Source of the DNA: Atopsyche davidsoni
Lineage: Eukaryota; Arthropoda; Insecta; Trichoptera; Hydrobiosidae
Direction: 5' to 3'
Assembly (NCBI GenBank): GCA_022113835.1
Contig: JAILWY010000019.1
Span: 5,852,001-5,916,000 of the forward strand
DNA: 64,000 bases
Positions 50,611 through 61,147 of this stretch are shown here, in pieces. Numbering within the stretch: position 1 is the stretch's first letter; each line of letters starts with the position of its first letter. Below the pieces are notes generated by a model. It ran no database searches. It was not told where the DNA came from and worked only from the letters and a program-made list of their open reading frames with translations. The translations under genes were made by a program, and so were the position numbers.

Positions 50611-50738
50611 GTATAACTTTTACAGGAGTGCTCTTTTTTCAGTCAAGCTTCCGGCCGAGGACTCCGCCGACAGACTTCGCGTTTATTCCGGCCTTTGCGG
50701 CGTTCGCGTCCGAACCACCCTGTCTATTATTATAAATA

Positions 50739-51358
50739 CTAGAAATGTAGCCCGTCATAAAATGACGTATTCGATGAACGATGCAATAGTGATTGAACAT
50801 ATGTTTGGCTGACAATTAGATGAACATTTTGTACACATATATTTTGAATAACCGGATATTAATTTCGAAAGCAAAGCCATTCTAGGAAATATCACATTTC
50901 GTGTCACAAACAACGAATCACTTTCACTGCACTGTTCTTTATTAGATGCAGTCTTTATCACGTTCAATTGTGCTATTCTTTTTTAATTACGTTTGCTGTG
51001 CTTAGACGGTGTTATTTTTTTAGGAGGCATTTTAAGTTACTAATGATGTGATTAATAATTTCTAACGCAACTAAAAAATAAAATTGGTACTTGTGTCAAG
51101 CTGACATAAACTGGAAATTTCTTAGAAGCATCATATTTTGTTTTTTTGTAAAAATTCTAAATTTGAAATTCTCCGTACATAAAGCATATTTGATAGTTTA
51201 ATTTAATTAGTTTATGAATGAAAATATTATCCTATCGTCTTGAAATTCGGCACATAACTGCGGAAAAACTTACTAATCAGCGTTGTATCTTTTAAGATAT
51301 TCTATAGAGAACCAAAAAATGAAACACACACACACACAATGGCTATTATTATAGTAGA
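50739..51358 (-). mobile_element. Non-autonomous Helitron, copy 1
   Basis: A 620-bp element read on the minus strand. It begins TCTACTATAATAATAGCC, followed by a (TG)n run and TTTCATTTTTTGGTTCTC, and ends with the hairpin CGTCAT-TTT-ATGACG (50753-50767), ten bases, then CTAG (50739-50742). Host bases are A before the 5' TC and T after CTAG, the insertion signature of Helitrons. There are no terminal inverted repeats and no target duplication, and no Rep/helicase coding. It is highly similar to copy 2 at 55554-56190, in opposite orientation, and is inserted between two GC-rich blocks. Confidence 0.88.
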
Positions 51359-51595
51359 TTTTGGGCCGCGGAGTCTTCTAGAACCCACCGCCGGCGGCAG
51401 AACAGCTGGCCGGGAGTCAGGAAATAGATCGGCGTGATTCACCTCCTGGCCGGCCGCCGGCAGCACCTCGCCATGGCTCGCACCTGCCGGCGGCCATCTT
51501 GTTCTGACACCTGGCACCTCTAAGTAATGCACAACGCGCTAGGTTAGGTCAGTACCAGGCAACGGCGGCTCTTCCTGGCTCGACCCTTTTATAAG
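51359..51595. other. GC-rich island with inverted repeat and CAAGATGGC motif
   Basis: Flanks Helitron copy 1, and the block 50640-50738 on the other side is also GC-rich, so the Helitron probably split one island. Contains a 12-bp perfect inverted repeat (GGCCGCCGGCAG at 51452-51463 and its complement at 51484-51495, 20-nt loop). On the minus strand AACAAGATGGCCGCCGG fits the YY1/Pho-type CAAGATGGCSGC motif. Promoter role is inference; no exon was recognised. Confidence 0.45.
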
Positions 51596-51599
51596 TACA

Positions 51600-54500
51600 A
51601 TGCTTAATCATCATTTTGGGTGTTTAAAGATATAATGCCGATCGCCATTTTAAAATTATTTAAAAAAAAAATTTAAAAAAATCCGAATATGTGTACTTTT
51701 TATAGTAATAAAAGACCGACGTTCAAATCCGTATCCAATTCCATTTACTTTTATTTTATTTTTAGTAACTGTCATTAATTTCTTGTAACAAATATTAAAA
51801 TGCTTTGATAGTTCAATATCAAAAAAAGACATAAATACATTTTAATATTGCTATTTTACTTATTCTTGTGTATGTATTTATATTTGATTTGAGCAAGCTA
51901 CATATTTTTAGAGTTGATTTGTATGAAAAACGCGTCTGGAGTGACTAGTGTTTACAGACAGTTCTTTGATATATTAATTATATTTTTACTCAATATTAAT
52001 GTAAATAATAAACATTTTCTTTGTAGTTATAAATTTTAAAATCATCTCAAAGTGTATAAAAAAAAAATACGTTTTCTGACAGCAAAATATAAGAAATCTA
52101 TTTATATCCTAAAATTATCAAAATCATAGCATGCCAATAAAAATAAGGGGTGTTATGGGAGTAAGGGGAAAAAATTAATATGATTGGAAAATGTAAATCG
52201 TAAAAAGTACTCACATTTCAAAAAAAAAACTCAGCGGCCAAGGCAGCCGTCACACATTTTCCAACACAATCTATAAAAGAGAATAAATAAAAACTTAAAT
52301 CAACTTCATAAATACCTGGGCCTATTTCAACAAACTCGAGACGCCGACTTTCATTAATTAAATTATCCGCACGCGTTGTTTTTGACAGATTCACACCCCC
52401 AATCAATTAACCTACTATCATAAACCGATCACTAGTAAATATTATAAACAAAGAAGATATAACTTTCGAATATTCCAAGTAAACACCCTCCATTTTGTGG
52501 CTAAATGTAAAAAATGACAAAATCTTAAACTCTAACTTTTTCACATTGTCAGAAGACAAGTATGCTTTGATATAATTCGAAATTACAGAAATGGGGACAG
52601 GCATATTAATGATAAATAATCAAGCACGTTACAAAATATAAAGTCTAAAGTGTAGTTTGTTGTTACTTTGCAACAACTTAAAAAAAAAAAACACTTAAAA
52701 CCTTGTAGTATAAAGTATATTATATTAATAGAGCATATTTTGAATAAACATTAAAATGATCTATAAACTTAGTTTGCAGTTGAAAATGCCTTAGATTTGT
52801 TGAAATTGAAAAAACAGATGACAAATGTACAAATCAAATTTATTTGAATAAATCTTATTATATGTAAAACAAATTGATTTTATTTTTGTTTGTTGAGTTT
52901 TGCTTGGAATTTTCGATATTAATTAAAAGTATTTTATAATCACGCTTGTTTTAATATTTTTATACTTTTTTTGCATTTTGATATGAGTCACGTTTTATTA
53001 TTAATTATTTTTATTTTAATTCAAATTGCATTGACTAGTCATGAAAAAATTCATACTGCCAGAAGCGCATTTATACTCTTTTTTATTATTATTATTTTAG
53101 AATTTTGCAATGAAAAAATTTCATGTCCTATATTGCACTCATTTGCAAATAAAAAGGTTGAACGACTTTTTAAAGATTATTCTTCCCGGTATGTAATAAT
53201 GAAATTGCAAGACGACGCACCATAGGTATTGTATTTAAATTGGCAATAAGGTGCATGCCAGAATCAAACTGCATACCCGCATTGCATGCCATTAATACAC
53301 GACAATGCACGAAACACCAAGAGCCATGAGTCATTTCTATTTAAAAAAATATTTTTGTTTCCATAAGTGCTCAGTGATTTTATGAATTAATGTATATTTA
53401 TTGGCAATAACACCAAAAATAAAAGTGAAGATTAACATTCAATAATTTTTTTATCTGCTTTAAAAGATAAATATTGGTAATCTAATAAAAATAGATCGAA
53501 ATTACAAACCGTCCTTATTCAACATGAAGTTGATCGATAATAAATTATTACAATTTCAAATAAAATATTTTCATATCATATATAGCATGTTTTTTTTTTA
53601 CTATTGAAAAAAATACCAAATTCAGATATATTAAAAATCTATGATTTGAATAGAAAATAATTTTTAAATATTTTATTCTTTTTAAACTTTTTAAATAAAT
53701 ATATTCTAATCGCTCAAACATTTTAACATTTTGTATAAAAATATTTACTATCGATTACCTGTAGGTTTATTTTAAAAGAAAATATCCTATGGCCTAAGAA
53801 GTTATTTTTTTTTATATAGTGAATCAATTTTTCTCTGTGGAGACATCCACAAAACCCTTAAACAATAAACAAAGATTTAGCTATACCTTAATACACATTT
53901 AATTTTCTTTGAAACTAAATTTAATGAATTAATAATAATGGTGTTTGAGGCATCAAAAGCTTAAGTTGGGTTAAGCTCGAGGTATTAACTATTGTTCAAA
54001 TCCAATGATAACTCTGAGCCAAATATCGGTTTCTATATATTTTCTCCACCGGCCACGTTGTGGGCAACAATAGAATTATATTTAGAAATTAGTAACGTGG
54101 GGTTGACTTTACTCCGTGGTGATAGATAGACCTGAAAAAAATTCTAGAATAGTCTAAATTGAAGAATATTCAAAACGCAATTGCTTAGTGCGATTTCAAA
54201 ATTTTAAAAAAATTGTGATGCTTGTCTTAATTATGGATATTTCTTGCAATTATGTAGTAACACTTATTCAATATATATATATATATATATATACACGAGG
54301 AAGCGCTATGAAAAAATTTACAAAATATCACACATAGATCCTAAGATTCCGATGATCTACAACAATTTTTTTTATTTACAGTACGAAACATGTATCCAAG
54401 GATTCCGTGACATGTGACGTGAAGTCCTTAGAGCTTTGAATTTGAAGATTGTACACCAATTTATCTAGCAGGGTAAAACAACCCCACATGGCCAAAGCAA

Positions 54501-55030
54501 CCCCACGTGGCCAAACCTGCTCGCGCCTCAGAGCTTCGATTTTATTCTAGAGCTTCTTCTCCTCCGAGGAAGTTCACTTTTGCTCGAGTCCACTGTCACT
54601 CTCACTGGGTCTATAAAAATACACTAACGCGTCCAAATATACTTGGCCGGCCTGGCGTGTCTCGTAAACTCACAAAGCACTTATTAACCAACGAAGAACA
54701 ACTAATTATAACAATCTACGCTGAATATCGCTTACTTCACACCACTTTTCAGCGTACAGATAATCAACAAGGAACGCCGAACCGTTCGGAGTAAGCTGGG
54801 AGCTATTTTCGATGCCGTAAATCCAAACGTTTTGAAATCATTATGTAAATTTTTAATCAAATATTTTTCGAGATCTGACGTCGACTGTTGGTATTTCGTG
54901 CGCCATACTTGCGCATCAGTATACTGTTACAGTGCGAAATATTAACACGCGTTTTGAATTACGGTTTTATTTTTAACAATACGGGAAGTTGCTATTGAAA
55001 ATGACAGAATATACACAGCGGACTAATAAA
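51600..55030. other. AT-rich region, no gene recognised
   Basis: Contains a (TA)n run at 54271-54292 and a tandem pair of 19-mers, CAACCCCAC(A/G)TGGCCAAA(G/C), at about 54479-54516. An inverted partial match (acgtggggttg) lies at about 54094. An open frame at 54507-54794 has no recognised similarity. Confidence 0.5.
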
Positions 55031-55039
55031 ATTTATCAC

Positions 55040-55410
55040 ACCACGGGGTGAAGGGAAGAACAGAATTAACGACACTGAAACGCAGCCGAGGGAAATGCAC
55101 GCGGGTCGGTCTGTTTTTTTTTTTTTTTTTTTTTTTTTTCAAAAAAATCCGTGTGGCGGGGGACGGCAAGATGGCGGGCGGCTTTGACGTTTGCGATCGG
55201 TCGGACGGTCGGACGGTCGGTCGGTTTGTCGGTCGGTCGGTCGGTCGGTCGGTCGGTCGGGGCCGTACCGGCTCGAGCAGGCGTTCTCTGGGGCCGAGCT
55301 CGCTGGGATGACTGGCCGGGCCGAGGCGCTGGAACCCAGGCCCACCGAAATAGCCGCACGCCGGCTGCCCCGAATATGTGCGACTCGGTTATATATAGTC
55401 TGCTTTCAAT
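55040..55410. other. GC-rich island with poly(T) and (GGTC)n
   Basis: A 26-nt T run (55114-55139) precedes CAAGATGGCGGGCGGC (55167-55182), again a YY1/Pho-type motif, then a GGTC tetranucleotide array (about 55195-55262) and a GC-rich stretch to about 55375. All frames across the array are open because of the repeat and are not evidence for a protein. The arrangement looks like a CpG-type promoter or first exon of an unidentified transcript. Confidence 0.5.
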
Positions 55411-55553
55411 CAAGCGCCCCTTCCCGCCGAATATTTCTGCTAATTGTTTTTCTATTGCATTAGATTTTTTCCCGAATCAGATGTTCCATTAAAAAAAATT
55501 TCTATAGCTTGCTGCGGAAGGAGTATCAGACCAGAGCTTTGTAAAGAAAATAA

Positions 55554-56190
55554 TATACTATAATAATAGCCATTGTGTGTGTGTGTGTGTGTGTTTCATT
55601 TTTTGGTTCTCTATAGAATATCTTAAAAGATACAACGCTGATTAGTAAGTTTTTCCGCAGTTATGTGCCGAATTTCAAGACGATAGTATAATATTTGCAT
55701 TCATAAACTAATTAAATAAAACTATCAAATATGCTTTATGTACGAAATATATGATTCTGTTGTTTACAGCGAGAATTTTTACAAAAAAACAAAATATGAT
55801 GCTTCTAAGAAATTTCCAGTTTATGTCAGCTTGACACAAGTACCAATTTATTTTTTAGTTGCGTTAGAAATTATTAATCACATCATTAGTAACTTAAAAT
55901 GCCTCCTAAAAAAATAACACCGTCTAAGCACAGCGAACGTAATTAAAAAATAATAGCACAATTGAACGTGATAAAGACTGCATCTAATAAAGAATAGTGC
56001 AGTGAAAGTGATTCGTTGTTTGTGACACGAAATGTGATATTTCCAAGAATGGCTTTGCTTTCGAAATTCATATCCGGTTATTCAAAATATATGTGTACAA
56101 AATGTTCATCTAATTGTCAGCCAAACATATGTTCAAACACTATTGCATCGTTCATCGAATACGTCACTTTATGACGGGCTACATTTCTAG
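55554..56190 (+). mobile_element. Non-autonomous Helitron, copy 2
   Basis: Plus-strand relative of copy 1. The 5' end is TATACTATAATAATAGCC (TC mutated to TA), with a (TG)n run at 55574-55593. The 3' end has hairpin CGTCA-CTTTA-TGACG, GGCTACATTT and CTAG at 56187-56190, followed by host T. It carries a short extra segment around 55750-55775 compared with copy 1. Non-coding. Its end lies about 31 bp from the left end of a mariner element. Confidence 0.87.
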
Positions 56191-56221
56191 TTATATAATA
56201 ATGCTCTATTGGGTATATATA

Positions 56222-56848
56222 CGGGTGTGCATTTATTTTTTCGGATTTTCTAAAAGATGACGTTACTAGTATTGACTTTAACATTTCATTGTGAAGCGTC
56301 ATTACACACACACACACACATTCGACAACCTGAAGCGTAAAAAATCATGGGCCAGTTGTGTGGTTAGTGGGATCAGAAGGGTGTCATCCACTATGAGCTG
56401 CTGAAACCAGGTCGAACTATCACATGCGAGTTCTACAGACAACAATTGATGCGTTTGAAGCGAGCATTGACAGAATATGCGACCAGGCACGAGTCTGTGA
56501 TTTAAATCGGTTAAAACCTATTTGGAAAACAGTGGATGGGAAGTTCTGCCTCACCCGCCTTATAGCCCAGACTTTGCCCTATCCGACTACCACTTGTTTC
56601 AATCGATGCAGAATGCCCTTTCTGGAATACACTTCACTTCTGAACAGGGTATCAAAAATTGGCTTGATTCTTTCTTGGCTTCAAAAGACGAACAGTTATT
56701 TTGGGATGGAATCCATAATTTGCCTTAAAGATGGGAAAAAATAGTGGCTAGCGATGGACAATACTTTGAATAGAATATATTGTACCATTTTTTTTATAAT
56801 AACGCTCCAATTTCACGAAAAAATCCGAAAAAATTAATGCACAGGACG
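56222..56848 (+). mobile_element. mariner deletion derivative with both TIRs
   Basis: Terminal repeats: left TGTGCATTTATTTTTTCGGA (from 56226) and, in reverse, right TGTGCATTAATTTTTTCGGA (to 56843); outermost bases are mutated. Inside, after a (CA)n run at about 56305-56321, are transposase pieces. They include FDNLKRKKSW, a VIHYELLKPG-type stretch, and, after a deletion that removes HHDNARPH with the second catalytic Asp, YLENSGWEVLPHPPYSPDFA (a close relative of the copy at 27683) and FTSEQGIKNWLDSFLASKDE. The end reads ...VASDGQYFE, then a 3' UTR. N-terminal DNA-binding and ITGDEKW regions are missing, so it is non-autonomous. Confidence 0.9.
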
Positions 56849-56849
56849 A

Positions 56850-57233
56850 TTAAATTTTACTATCCAAAAATTTAAATACAATGTCTGATGTTCGTCTTCT
56901 TCTTCATATTCTGGGCCAGTCTTAAGTTGATGAAAAGGTTATGAAAAAACACACATATATTCATAAAATACAATACACGACCGCGATATTAGAAAGTGCT
57001 GAGATGTTGGTTTAAATCCCAACAGCAAAGTGAGTTTGTGAGCGGTTAACTAAAGTATCAAACAATTATGGGAATCCGACGTAACTCTCTTACAAATGTG
57101 CGATTTGTGTAGAAATCCAGACACTACTGTAATAATATATAAACTACCGACTATGTGTGATATTTAATTTATTATTAGTGTAGTTACAGACAACATAACT
57201 ACACATTATCCCATCTTGGACTCTTGGAACTGT

Positions 57234-57312
<79 letters not shown>

Positions 57313-57920
57313 GAAATGAACATTCGGAATCCTATTACAAGATACAAAAAATTCTCTAGGGATTCGTGACCATTACTATCTAAACCTAAACAAATAAACA
57401 CAATAAACTTTTTGAGTATTAAATGCAAATACTTTAAAAGTGAAATAAACAGAGTAAAGGTTAAACTATATTTCAGCAGCATTATTTCAATGTTTTATAA
57501 TTAATTATTCAATTTTCACAACTGTTCAATAATTATCACTTTTACGTTGTATCCCTCGGTAAGTATATGTATCTTAAATAATTTATTAAAAAAATTATTT
57601 GTACACAAAATAATTTACTAGAACATTCAAAACACGTGTGATTCTCCATCCAAGATATCCAGTAATAATTTATAAAACTATATGAATACATAAAATCAAA
57701 GAAAAGGAGAACTGTAGAAGTACGTGTAATTAAAATGGATCAAAGAAGTATTTTTTTTTTCTGATTCGCAATTATTTTAACACTTATCGTCAGACGATTA
57801 GGTTAAAAACATTTAAATGAGAACATTCATATGAGACGAATGCATGCATTTTTTTAAATAATTATATCGCTAAGGGATACTAAACATGGCTGATTTAATA
57901 TCAAGAAATTCAATATTTTT
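56850..57920. other. AT-rich region with long (TA)n microsatellite
   Basis: A 73-bp uninterrupted (AT)n run at 57237-57309 dominates. A tRNA-like B box GGTTTAAATCCC at about 57010 may mark a SINE but no A box is convincing. No gene. Confidence 0.6.
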
Positions 57921-57921
57921 G

Positions 57922-58265
57922 ACAGAGAGTATTTGGTGGAATTCCATTTTAATATTTTTGATTAAAATACTTGAGTGATTTTCCACATTTTCGTTTTTAT
58001 TAGTAACCGGTTTCGCCAACGTTTCACGTTGGCATTATCAAACAGAGTCAATTCGGCTTGATAATGCCAACGTGAAAGGTTGGCGAAACCGGTCACTAAT
58101 AAAAACGAAAATGTGAAAAATCACTCAAGTATTTTATTCAAAAATATTAAAATGGAATTCCACCAAGTACTCTCAACGTTTCACGTGTCTAATTTTACTG
58201 GTGACCGGTTTCGCAAGCGTGTGAAAAAATCACAAAAGTATTTTATTTTAAATATTTCATATCAC
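57922..58265. mobile_element. Inverted PLE 3' ends with two hammerhead motifs
   Basis: Left arm 57922-58045 and right arm 58059-58173 are inverted copies of one sequence around a spacer of about 13 bp. Each carries a hammerhead motif pointing outward. Minus copy (58005-58042): UUGAUAAUGCCAACGUG, stem partner CGUUGG, CGAA, ACCGGU, U. Plus copy (58059-58094): the same with GGUUGG, CGAA, ACCGGU, C. Both tails contain acgaaaatgtg(g)aaaatcactcaag and ggaattccacca. A third, partial copy of the ACCGGU segment (minus) lies at 58203-58215. The core reads UUGAUAA rather than CUGAUGA. No coding part is present. Confidence 0.8.
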
Positions 58266-58399
58266 ATTCAGTGTGCGCGGACATAATATCATCAAAATAG
58301 GGGAGATCAACTGGTGTTTAAATTCAAAACTTTTTTTTTTTTAATATATTAATAATTTTTTTTTAATGTGTGACTCGTTACAAGCTCATTTTTGTCGTA

Positions 58400-58640
58400 A
58401 TCTTGGACAATCGAAAATCAGCGGAAGGGGGGTCGGAAGCAATGCGTCGGGGCTCGATTCGCCCCAGGCTGTGGCGGCAGAGATCGCCAAGGTCAGAGGT
58501 CAGGCCAGGTGGGTCCGGGCGTGCCCGCTGGCGGCCCCCGTGCCGTCGGTTGGCCGCCCCGCGGAGTATTTTCGTTCCGAGCTGCGGAGCCGGACGCGCC
58601 GCGTGGCCGCTGGGCCTCACGATTTCGCTATTTTATCTTC
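58400..58640. other. GC-rich island with perfect DR1 element
   Basis: A 240-bp block rich in CpG (for example gcggcccccgtgccgtcggt). AGGTCAGAGGTCA at 58490-58502 is a perfect direct repeat of the nuclear-receptor half-site with one-base spacing. Open frames on both strands have no recognised similarity. Promoter or enhancer is plausible but unproven. Confidence 0.45.
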
Positions 58641-59107
58641 GTTGCATGAACTTCCGAACTCAGACAATCTGAAAACAAAGCGTCAGAATACTGTGTATAA
58701 ATAGAAAGCTGCAAGGCAGGAGGCCGGCTGTGCCAGGCTTGATGCGTCTCCGGCATCACTACACCGGCATCAGACGCTTTTTTTTTTCGTTTGCGCTTTG
58801 AATACCTGTTCATTGTATTGTATTGTAGCGGTCAGTGCAAATACACCGCTACGTTATTTGACTTGTTAAGCTCCGCCCCTACCGCAGGTAGAGACTTTCT
58901 AATTTTACAACAACCCAACAACCCCAGCGATAACGCAACCCCACAGAGAGACGCAGGCACTCGACCAGTAACCACGTATTATTCTGTCTTGTCCAATTCA
59001 TATAAATAAACGAATACGCAAACATTTCGCCATAACCAACAAGCAACATAACATCAACGGCGAAAGTATCATTGTATTTGATTTTCTATCTATATATACA
59101 ATATATA

Positions 59108-59698
59108 GGGTGTCCCGAAATTAACGCAAGATTTGAACTTGTCGCTATTTTTGCAGTGCTTTGGGAACACCAGCTGACAGTTTAGGGTTAGTAAAAATGG
59201 AATCGGAATAGTGTTTTAACTTCGTCTCTCTTCGCTGTGCATGGTCATTAGGCTTCAGTTCTTGTGTTAATTGAATGTTGTAAGCATGGAGACACAGATC
59301 TTTAGTAGAGAGCTTCTTGAAATTTGCAATTCTTGTCCACGACGCCGAATCGAGGTTCCTGGATTGTCACCGACACTCTTACGCACTGCTTCGATATTGA
59401 CATTTGAACGGATGTTTTTGGACGACCAGTGTGTTTAGCGTCTCCAGTAACGAATCCAGTCTCCTTGAATTTTTCAATTAATCTCCTCAAACACTATTCC
59501 GACCATATTTTGTATGAAATTTTCGAACTGCGGCTGCCAAGCTTTCATTATTTTTGAAATATTGTTCAACAATGAAGACACGTTGTTCTATCGTGTAACG
59601 CTCCATTATTACTAACCCTAAACTGTCAGCCGGTGTTCCCAAAACTTTACTGCAAAAATGGCGACAAATTCAAATCTTGCGTTAATTTTGAGACACTT
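59108..59698 (-). mobile_element. Tc1/mariner-superfamily element with DUF4817-type HTH remnant
   Basis: 591 bp with long inverted ends: left GGGTGTCCCGAAATTAACGC; right, read inward, AAGTGTCTCAAAATTAACGC. Similarity continues about 100 bp inward (gaacaccagctgacagttta on the left). TA flanks both sides. The minus strand starts MERYTIEQRVFIVEQYFKNN at 59606, continues AAAVRKFHTKYGRN, breaks frame (a small deletion), then RRLIEKFKETGFVTGDAKHT, GRPKTS. This is the N-terminal helix-turn-helix (DUF4817-like) of a transposase group with a DDE core like that at 4147-4650. The catalytic domain is absent. Confidence 0.88.
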
Positions 59699-59708
59699 TA
59701 TATATACA

Positions 59709-60049
59709 CAGTAATATCCCGCTTTACGCGAATTTCAAATTTCGCGTTAAAATGCCTCGCATTACGCGAATTTCTTATTTTAAGAATGTGTATGAACATA
59801 ATGTAGTCATTGACTTCTGTTTACAATTGAAAACAGCGTTGGGTGTTATGAACGTATTTTAAAAGAAACGCTACCCAAAAGACAATAGATGTATTTTTCA
59901 GTTAAAATAACATGTAATACTGCATAAAGTGTTCTTAGAATTAAAGTGATTCGTATTTTTTAGTATTAAGTTTTGACTGTGTATGTATTTTATGTTTAAT
60001 CGTAAACCCCGATATACGCGAATTTCTCGCGTAAAGCGGGGTATCACTG
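59709..60049 (+). mobile_element. pogo/Tigger-like MITE, copy 2
   Basis: 341 bp with inverted ends CAGTAATATCCCGCTTTACG (left) and CAGTGATACCCCGCTTTACG (right, read inward). TA follows on the right; the left flank is CA, probably a mutated TA. Second, inner copies of the ACGCGAA motif lie near both ends. Non-coding. Homologous to 14080-14395. It begins 10 bp after the neighbouring TIR element and is followed by a (TA)n run (60050-60071). Confidence 0.85.
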
Positions 60050-60159
60050 TATATATATATATATATATATAGGTGATTTTCTGTAAGATGTTGTATAATA
60101 ATACAATCGATACAAGAAACTCCACATGTAAGGTTAATTAATATTTGATAATAAAAGAT

Positions 60160-60520
60160 TGCATCGCAATACGATGAATATGCGGATTGATGTTTCACGT
60201 TGAAACATCAATCGAATCAGTTCGATTCTCCAAAATTCGCATGATGTATTTTATATAGATGAAATTTCTGTAAGAAGATATATATATATAACTATTTGAA
60301 TTATCGATTTTGCACTTCATGTGGCAAATCTCTACATGTAGTGCAAAATTCGCATGGTCAATTTTGTGTGGAAGTTCCTGAAAAGCTCGGATCGCAATAG
60401 GATCGGTATGCGGGTTGGCAGAAATAAACAAACATTTTTTTTCTAGGATATTTTTATTCATGAATCTCGACATGCAGTACAAAGGTAGTAAATTACAAAA
60501 CTCGCGCATAAGAAGTTGCC
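60160..60520. repeat. Degenerate repeat block with hairpins
   Basis: Segments recur with variation: aaaattcgcatg at about 60231 and 60343 (and aaaactcgcgcat at about 60496), and tcgcaatacgatgaatatgcggattg against tcgcaatagg...tatgcgggttgg. A 13-bp perfect stem with 3-nt loop (60185-60197 / 60201-60213, GATTGATGTTTCA) and a 17-bp imperfect stem (about 60309-60350, TTTTGCACT...AGTGCAAAA) lie inside. Not coding. Family unknown. Confidence 0.6.
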
Positions 60521-61147
60521 TTACGACGACCGCGTCATAGTGACCTAGTCTAACCTACGGTTTTACGCTTTCTCAGCCATTATATTCATCAGTTGGCAAA
60601 CATTACATTTACGTGACAAGTTGCGACTAAGTTCAGTGAAAAAACTATTACAATAAGAACAAGACTAAAATAAATATAAAAATACGAACTAGTCGATAAT
60701 ATACGTACATAAAAGTCAAATTTGTTTTAGTCCACAAAATATCTAAAACTGATTAATTTTTGGTCAAAAAATAGTTAGGTCCTTAGAACCAAGTATAAAA
60801 AAGTATATGTATAAAATGTACTTATGCTATGAATATTAGTACTTATATTCTAAAAAGCAGTTACGATAAAATTAGCAGTTTTTTAAAAACAGTTATATAT
60901 GCTTACATGCTAAATACACACACACGACTCGTGTAATAGGTTTCTCCGTGTTAAAAGTATACTTTCACGGCAAGGAGAAAAGGAAAATCGCCATTAGGAG
61001 CAACCAAAATATCCCTTATTGGCACGAATCTACTACCCTGAAGACGGCGAGGGAGACCACTTCGAAACTTTGGATTCCTTAGTGAAAAATGCATCGCATT
61101 CAACCAAAAACCTACACGGGCAGCGGTATTTTTTAAAAAATATAAAA

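Noticed and set aside
54507..54794. 95-codon plus-strand frame of moderate GC
   Set aside because: No domain or motif recognised and no splice or start context worth supporting.
55048..55492. Several frames rich in Arg/Gly/Val/Ser or Thr/Asp/Pro
   Set aside because: They are products of the (GGTC)n array and the GC-rich island on both strands.
57144..57482. Open frame with a long Tyr-Ile repeat
   Set aside because: It is the translation of the (TA)n microsatellite at 57237-57309.
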